DNA of 60,000 bases from Branchiostoma floridae (lineage: Eukaryota; Chordata; Leptocardii; Amphioxiformes; Branchiostomatidae), in assembly GCF_000003815.2 (NCBI RefSeq), contig NC_049995.1, forward strand, positions 6,032,475 to 6,092,474, written 5' to 3'. The notes beneath the pieces are model-generated. The model saw nothing but the letters and a program-made list of their open reading frames with translations, searched no databases and was not told the origin of the DNA. The stretch's first letter is position 1. Every line of letters begins with the position of its first letter. The position numbers were made by a program, and so were the translations under genes. Positions 49,901 to 58,900 of the stretch are shown one piece after another.

Positions 49901-52900
49901 TTTTGTTTTTCATTCTTTTTGTATTTGCCTCTAAAATGACTTACGGATTGAGGTTTTCGGGTCATTTTTGTGACCAAAAAAATACACTTTTGTCTCCCGT
50001 ACCCTGGCTTGGCTACAACTTGCGCTCACTTCTCACGTACGTGTGAGGCGGCTATAATGTGTTGGAGGTGTCAGGTTAATGGGGCTTTTATAGTTCCCTG
50101 TACCTGCAAAGGTTAGGTTTGAATTTGACAATACAAGATAAAATGCAAAAATATAAAGCCCGGTAAAACGACTAAAAAACGAAGAAAACAGCTGGAGCCT
50201 AAAACCTCTGTTTGGAGAGAGAGTAGGAACAAGCGACTACAGCGTCTTTTCAGAAGATGCGGCGTAAGTATAAACAGTTGGATTGACGTTGTCCTTTTCC
50301 ACATACTCTAGGCTAAACGTTTCATTTAAACGTTTTTTTTTTTAATGAAACAACACTGCACAAGATGACGTGGAATCCTGGTGAATACGTTCAGCTTTTT
50401 CTCCGTATTTTTGGCGAATACAGGCGAATCCGATTACGGATTCGTAACAAATCCGAACATCGGAAACGGTTATCCTGAAACTGAAAATGACAATTATCCG
50501 AAAATACGGGCTTGCGACAAATACTTAACCGTATTTTTTCTGTATTTTTTTGTGAATCCGTAACTAATCCAAACATCGGAAATCGTTATTCGGAACCTAT
50601 ATTCCAACAATATACGATAACAAGGATTTTCGCCACGAATTGTGTCAGTTTTAACTGATGTGTTCGAAAATTCGTACTTTCCCAGAACTATCGTTGAGTG
50701 GAATTTGTTATCACCAAATACAGTAGGGGTATCTTCTCTGGTTAGTTTTAAAGAACGATTGCAATTAGATGTGCAAACGTTAGGTATGACGGGTCGTTCG
50801 GTGTAATACAACCAGCTGCTGCCGCGCCGCGTGCCTGCGAAGGTAGTGTGTTACGCCGAATGGCGGTTATACCGGCTATATAGATACAGATACAGTGGTA
50901 ACGAGACTTGAATACACGCTACTGCTTCTAGCTAATTATATCTAAAAACTGTGGGACCCTTGTGGTATACTAAATACCTGTGAAATTTTGCAAGTTATAA
51001 AGCAAGTTACAGCTGATCTAATACAATGGTGCATTTTCTTGGAATTGGCCGATGATGTCATCAAATTAGCCTAATTTATGCATTGTCTGTTATTAAAAAT
51101 AAACCACATATTATTCTACGGATGTAACAAAATTGCAGTAATGTAGCAAGCCAACCTGAAAATGCGAAAATTGGAACCAAATTGCGCGAAACCAACAATT
51201 TTCGTAAAAAAATGCAATCAAATGGTTGCCATGGCCTTACAAGAAATGGAAAACTTTCCAAACAACACAAAAAAAACTTAGAAAAAAATGTTGTCATTCA
51301 TTTTTTTAACAGTCACTACATTTTGTGGCACTAGCGTAAGCTGTTCGAGCATTAGGCGACATGAAATTTTGCGCAGGCTTGAAAAGCCCCCACCCGGTCT
51401 GAAAAGGGTTAAGTAACATTGATTGCCAGCTCAATAGTAATAGTCAGTGCAAATTATTTCGCAAATTATTTCGCTATCATAATAGTTCCAGCTTTTGAGT
51501 TCAGAGTGGGTGGTAATCAATACTAAAAATGTCATATTTAGTCGTTGATCACTTAAAAAGGCAATTTGTTAATAGATTCCAGTAGAATCCGTCTTGTTGG
51601 TGGTTCCGGCCTAAACGAAGGACGTGTGGAAGTCCGGCCGGCCGACAGTTTCAGATGGGGAACTGTCTGCAGTGACCATTTCGACTTGAAGGATGCGGAA
51701 GTTGTTTGCAGAATGCTGGGCTATCCCAATGCTGATTTAGTTCTTCAAACAACGTATTTAGGCCGAGGTAAATCCTGTGTGTCACGCAACACTTTCACAA
51801 CAAATAAAAGTTTTGATGATGCATGACAACATATCAGTGTCTTTTAAGTGTCATTGCTGAGCTTAATTTGCATTTTTTTTTAGAAATAGGACCAATCTAC
51901 ATGGATGACCTAGAATGTGATGGGACCGAGAATAGCCTGTTTAACTGCTCATATTCAGGATGGCGGATTCATGACTGCTCCCATCGGGATGATGTCGGCG
52001 TTGTCTGCGGTACATGGACAGAATAGTTGTTTATATAGCTATGTAATCCCTGCATGGTTAATTTACGGTTGGCTGAAAAAAATCTTCGACCTGACAGGAA
52101 GAGAAATTTTGAAATCGTTCCGCAATCGATTTGAGATAAGAAAAGAAGATAAGAGAGATAATAGAATATTGGGTTAAACACATGATAGGGCAAAACACTA
52201 TGGCCTTTTTCACCTTTTAGGTTAATTGTTGACACTTATGGAAACACAGTTACATGCTCTCAAGGAAATGCATAATTTATAGATTACAGCACGATCCGCC
52301 TAACCGGGGGTTTCAGCCGAAACGAAGGACGCGTGGAAGTCCGGCCGGACGACAGTTTCACCTGGGGCACAGTTTGTCAGGACCATTTTGACTTGAGGGA
52401 TGCAGACGTTGTCTGTAAGATGCTGGGCTACACACGCGCCCAAAAAGTTCGTAACGATGTCTATTTTGGGCAAGGTAAGGATTAACCAAAACCATAGCCA
52501 ATCTGTAGGTGTTGGGTGACCTTCCTGATTGGCACCCACAGGCAGGGGTGAAGGCTGGGCTAGCTCAGTAGCCCAGGGCTGGCTTGCACCTGCGCTGTCA
52601 ACCAGACATGTCCCAGCAGCAGAAGTTAAGAAGAGACAGTTTGTCAAAAATCTTAAAATGAAAATGCTCAATGCACTTCCAAAGTTGCTAAGTGGCCATC
52701 TGTATTGACATTTCTCTCTTTTTCTCAGTTACATATGTAACAAGTTTGAAAGTCATTTTATGGAATGCAATGTATTTACAAACTCTCCTCATTAATTATA
52801 CAGATTAGCTTTTAATTTGCATAGTTATTATCTCATTATGTAGATCTTCACTACATATTGACAAGTTTGATAGCCCTATCATGGAAAGCAATGGATGTAT

Positions 52901-55900
52901 AAACTTTCCTCATTAATTATGTAAGTCATCACTTATTCTATCTACATACAAAAAATCTGGACAATCCGTCAACATGCCCTCGAGTTGTTCTCGTCCAAAG
53001 TTTAAAGGAAACCGGCACCTGTAGTTAAAAAAAAAAACACACTAGGAGGCCCAAACTTACAGCACTTACTCTCTTCCCCAAGAGCTATATGGCTCGTTCT
53101 CATTTAAATGTCGAAATGCTGACTTTACGCGCCTTGATATGGAGCAAATTATAGACAACATCACTGGTTCCTTTATTTTTCCACAACCCCTGCAATGTTT
53201 TACAAAAGATGCACAACAACATTCGTATAGGTTAATGGGTTTAAAGATTATCATAGCCACGGGTGGGATTTCACACCCTAAAAAATGGCTGTCGCCTGAG
53301 AAGAAACGAAGAATTCAAATAGTAGCCAAAAATGTAACAATTCAGTTCCCAGAATGATTGTTCGTCAGGTCAAACCAGCTACCCAGGCCCTCTGCCCGAT
53401 CACGTCAGATCGCTCTTGTCACTGATCTTGGAGGCTGTGTGAGGTGGTTTTTGCCTGTTGTTAGATTCTGTAACAAACGTTACCACCACTAGTGCGATGG
53501 TTGCCACGGTTATGTTATCCACGTATAAGACTAGAAATGGTCGTTTTTGTGACGCTGTACAGTTTTTCTGGCTTTCTAAAGAAACAAGAAAGGGTTGTTG
53601 ACTGTCATTTGTATCCCACCTTGCTTAACAAAATTTTGTACAGAAATGACTGTAACAAACGTTACCATTGTCCGATGCTGTCTAAGCTTTCTATTTGAAC
53701 TGGTGTAAAAAAAGCTACCCACTTTAGAAATGTCCCTAGGGACATCCACTTATACCTAAATGATGTAGCCAATAAGGTAAGTCCTTTCGAAGAAAACAGG
53801 GTAAAGTCTACTGTTGTAACAAACGTTACCGGTAACGTTTGTTACCTGCCCTGTAATGCATTACCAATGGGACCGAAAATAATAAGCTGCCATTTTTGGC
53901 TATGGTTAAAAGAGGAATTTTCCCAAACAACCAAGTAGTTTTCAGTAAAATAAAAGGCCGATTTATTTTTCGACCAAAAAAATGTCATTTTCGACATTTC
54001 AATGAGAACTAGTGATATACTACTTAAAAACCATGAACACGACATATCAAAAATTGAAGTTCCGCTGCAGTACCTTAGCAAGCTGCTAGGGGGCCCATTA
54101 TTAAACTTGACCTTCCTTTTTGTGACCCCTACCTATCCACCAAAGATCATTCATATCCATCAAAAACATCTCGAGTTAAATTGTCCACAGCAAACGCACT
54201 TACGTACAAAGCTCGCTAGGGACCAGTAGGAAAACGCCACACGCACGTTCGGCTCTTTCTTCGAGGAGAAGCTCGTTCTTTAAAAAAACCCTCATTTTTG
54301 ACCCCAGTTCCCTCCGGATACAACAACTAAACTGCTGAATTGAACAACTTTTGATAAAAACAGGAAAGCTCAGACCCTACCTGTCCCTTCTAACTCAAAA
54401 CGTCTCCAGATTGGGCCAAAACTTTCAAGGAAAAAAAGGATTTTGGAGGATTTTAAGTGGCACTAAAATCGTTTTCCCATTTTGTGCACTCTACCGCGCA
54501 ACGCAACTCTGATGTCAGCCCTACACCCTGATATCAACTGGAAGTCTGCCGTACGTTTCGCCTCTGGAATCAAATGTGCTATGGCCAGTTGTATTGCTGT
54601 AATTGGGTTTGTGAAGTAATGAGAAAAGCATTAGAATCTAAAAGCTAATCTACGACATTGATGTTTAACAACATAAGTATATAATCCTCTTAGTCATATG
54701 GACTATCAGAAAGGTATACTTACTACTGTTGTATGTAATACAGGCAGCGGGCCAATCTACATGGATGACCTACAGTGTAATGGGAAAGAGAGTAGCCTGT
54801 TTAACTGCTCGTACCCTGGATGGATGATTAACGACTGTGTTCATGACCAGGATGTAGGCGTGGTGTGCGGTACGTCCATTTACAAACATGAATAGTTTGT
54901 TAATTTTTGTATTAGGTGGTCACTTTTCCGGTGAAAGAAAATGACTGAAGATTATTTCATTATATTATGTACATCAATCTGATCTATTGTGTTTATAAAT
55001 GGTTTAAAATATATAGCAGTGACTGGTACTAGATAATACAGTTCGATTTCTTTCACCAATGTAAATTGTTTCACTCTACCAAAAATGCAATTCTTATTCT
55101 TTGGTGTCTTCTAATTTACAGAAAACTTTTTTCGTAAAAAGAAAACATTTTTCTTAAATTAATATTTTTCGTCTTAAATAAAGAGAAAAATTAAAATGTT
55201 TTCTTACATGTGACAAAAAAAACATTAAAACATACAAGAAAATAATGAATTATGTTTTTCAGATTTTTTTAAAAACTAATAAGTCGACTTTTTGGGAGAA
55301 AAAGCTTTCTTAACGTCGTGTGTTAGCACGTCAACTGATGATGATGATGATGATGATGATGAACGTGACAAATCAAGAATTGGTTCCATTTTTAAATTCA
55401 TTTTCGTAATCAGTCTTAAAAATTTAAGAAGTATAAAAAAATCTAGACGAGTAAAGAGAGTACTAGAAAAAAATACAAAATATTCTATAAGTGTAAGAGG
55501 GGCACTTACAAGATTAAGACGGAGACTCATGTTAGTCTTTTCTATATCATATAGATGAACGTAATTTTTGTAAAAACGTTAAGAAATAATGTATAATATT
55601 CCATTTACGCCTTCATTAGAAGTAGATGCTTTCCTGCTGGTTTGTGCCGCTGATGGGGTATTTCACGTCGATGTCAAAGACGGGTCAATGTTCCTCATCA
55701 CTTCAACACGTTCTCGGTCCCTGGACTACGACCCTTTAACTGACTTCGTGTACTGGGAAGATGGTGGTGACGTCAAACGGGCTCGTCGTGATGGAAGTAG
55801 TACGGAGACAATCATAAAATCTAGTTTTCAGCGTAGGTGATATTCTCCTATTACTGTTTATCCTTACACAGTATATGCAAAAGAATTTGAAATGTATATA

Positions 55901-58900
55901 TGCGCTTATGTGCACTAAGAAAATTATTGTGGAGTGTATACATACTATTAAATGTAAAAAAAAACTTGCTACCCACCATAACCATGTGTAAATGTTACTA
56001 TTTCTTAAGTATCTACATTTACTATTCAGAATCTGAAATAAATTATTTCAAAAAGGAAAATTGTCTTACTTCTAGTTAGAAGTTTTCTTAACCCTATCCA
56101 TACTGGGACTTTTTTCATCCCCTGGCCCGAGGGGTGGGGGTGGTCTCATTCGGCTCTTCGTAATTTCAAAACGGCTTACTATACGATCACCAAATTTGTA
56201 GGGGGTAATATGATTGTCAAGTTTTATAATTCCACAGATTTTTATATCATTATGAAATCATATGACGAAGTTAAGACGTCATTAATTTTTTGGCTAAAAC
56301 GGGGAATTCCCATAATACTTAAATATTCCACACAAAAAATAACACTAAAAGTTTCTTAATACTTAAGTGTTATAAGACTTCTGCTGTCAAAATCCGACGC
56401 AACGACGTCAAAAATGGCGTCATACAATGACGTCATCTGTAGTTTAGCTACCCACCATCTTGGATTATCAACCTTAAATGTCTTACGATCCCTCTTTTTT
56501 AACAGCTAACGCTAAAATCCAATGAAAACGGATTGAAAACGTTCACATGATTGTTTTCTTGAAAATAAGCTGGTTATACTTTTCATTATGGTATTGTCGG
56601 CCATCATGCATTTTGACCAATTACGTCATCACATTAGCTTAATTTATGAATGTTTGTTTTATAAATACCACATTAAGATATGTTAGATATTAAAGATGTA
56701 TGAAAAGAAGTATAGTTTAGCAAGAAAATCTTAAACTCCCATTATTTAAACCAATACCAGTGATCTTTGTAAAATATGCCTTTCAAAAACCTGTTGCCAT
56801 GGCAACACGAATAATAATAAACTTAGTCTATCTTTCTGTATATTGCTGCCAACAGTATTCTAGAAAAATTCACCAAGTTTGGTTGTTTTAGCACAAGCCG
56901 TTTGGGAGCTATGTGTCATCAAAGTTGGTGCGGGCACTATTAGCCCCCGCCTCAAGTCTGGATAGGGTTAATGTTACTTAAAGGGGCATTCCACTCCAGA
57001 AGGGAGTGTTATTTTCCAATAGATAATTTATCAATTAATACATGATCAGCCGACCTTTGGTGGAATTCCACTTGTGGTGAATTTTGCAACGTGTGTTTGT
57101 AAAACAATATGACACTCACTAAACCCATGCATTCCCTATACGTGTAGACACTTCCTTTATCGTAAATATTTTCGTCATAAATGAGGGTCGCTTAGCAAAC
57201 CAAGAAGGTCATTTGTTCACAAGATATCAAAGAACACATAACAAGACGTCTTTTTCTTAGCGCCCCTGAAACAAGCTTTGTAACCTAACCTAACCAAGTC
57301 AGGCGTTGTCAGGCACATTGTATTTAGCCATAGGCTCAGATTGATTTAATTAGAGGGTACTTGGGGAGTTTCGTAGAAGACTGAATACTTTTTGATGCAC
57401 GTGGGGCTAATGGGTACTCTATCGTATAATGTTACGTAGCATACATTTGTCACTTCCTACAATTAATATCTATCGGAAAATAACAGTTCCGTCTGGAGTG
57501 GAATGCCTCTTTAACGAATATATCTCCACTCTTAAATGTAGCTTCTTGGGGCCTCCAATTTGGTAAGCGAATGGACGTTGTTGGGGATTATATCTACTGG
57601 ACAGATGACTGGAAACATACTATCTCAGTATCTCGGAAGGACGGATCGTTCATCAAAACACTTCTGACGTCACCAATCATCTGGTTTCCTATAGCCCTGG
57701 TCCTGGACCCCAGAAACGGGTTTGTATATTAAAACAAATCATTATTATAAATTATTGCAGTCAAAACATAATGAACATAAGTCATACTTATATTACTTTC
57801 ATTTTTATTACAACTAATTGTTTGACAAAACTAGAGGTGGACAAAGACATATTCTTTTCTGCTCTTTATTCAGTAACATAATAGTGTTTGTATGTCCTGA
57901 TTTCATACTCAATGGTTTATGGTCACAGACTTATGTACTGGACGAACGGTGGCTTTGGAGCTAACGCCAGAATTAACCGTGCTGCAATGGACGGCAACAA
58001 CGTAACTACCATCATTGATAATCTAGCTGGTTCAAGCGCCATTGCAATAGACTACACAGGTGAGAAAGCAGTCAAACATACTATGCTGTATCACGTCGAT
58101 ATGCTAACCGACCAATTACGACTCCGTTTACAGGATATATACATACAAGAATGGGAATAACTCAAGAAAGGGTTAACGGATTGTTATGATTTTTGGTATA
58201 TAAATAGCTTATTAATATAATAAGTGATGCTTCATTTAATTACATATCTATTATGCAAATTGGTATCTAATTTGCATAATTATTTAGGAAACTTTGTAAA
58301 CACCCTCAGTTCCATTATAGGACCCTTGCAACATGTGACATATGTAACTGAGAAGGAGAAGAATATTGATTGATATATATTATGCAAAATGAAGACCTAA
58401 TTTGCATATTTATTGAGAAAATGCTTTACTTTTATTGTGGAAAATGACTGGAAGTTCTTACTTGTAGCATTTGAAAGTTATGTATAGGTCAACATCGTTG
58501 AACACTAATTATGCAAATGAGATCCTTATTTGCATAAATTATCCGAAAAAGCGATAAAATCCTTCTTACTTACTATAGATTGTGTACGTCTGTTGTCTTG
58601 TAGAGGAGATGATGAACTGATATGATTTATGCATGATTAATGACAAACACAATTGATGAGAGACTGAATCATTTGGTGAAGGTATGGGGTCGTGGAACTC
58701 TAGTTTCTAATAAGACACCATGTTTGGTTAACTGTTGGTTTAATAGCTTTAAGTACTACGGGATTTTCCTATTCGTATTCCATATCCATTTAATTCCTTT
58801 CTCTTGCAAAAAAATCGTAGTTTCAAAAGCTTGCTGTTGAAAGTCTTTTCTTGCTAATGTCAGGAGTGATAATGACTTTGGTAACCACAGAGGTGCTGCT

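Noticed and set aside
53139-53357. Plus-strand 72-codon frame ending [17 protein letters not shown]
   Set aside because: Composition looks protein-like and it may be a transposon fragment, but I recognise no family and see no supporting splice sites, so it is not listed as a gene.
55292-55558. Plus-strand 88-codon frame with a poly-Asp run
   Set aside because: The Asp run is a (GAT)n microsatellite and the rest is A-rich intron. No acceptor in the phase needed by gene 2 leads into it.
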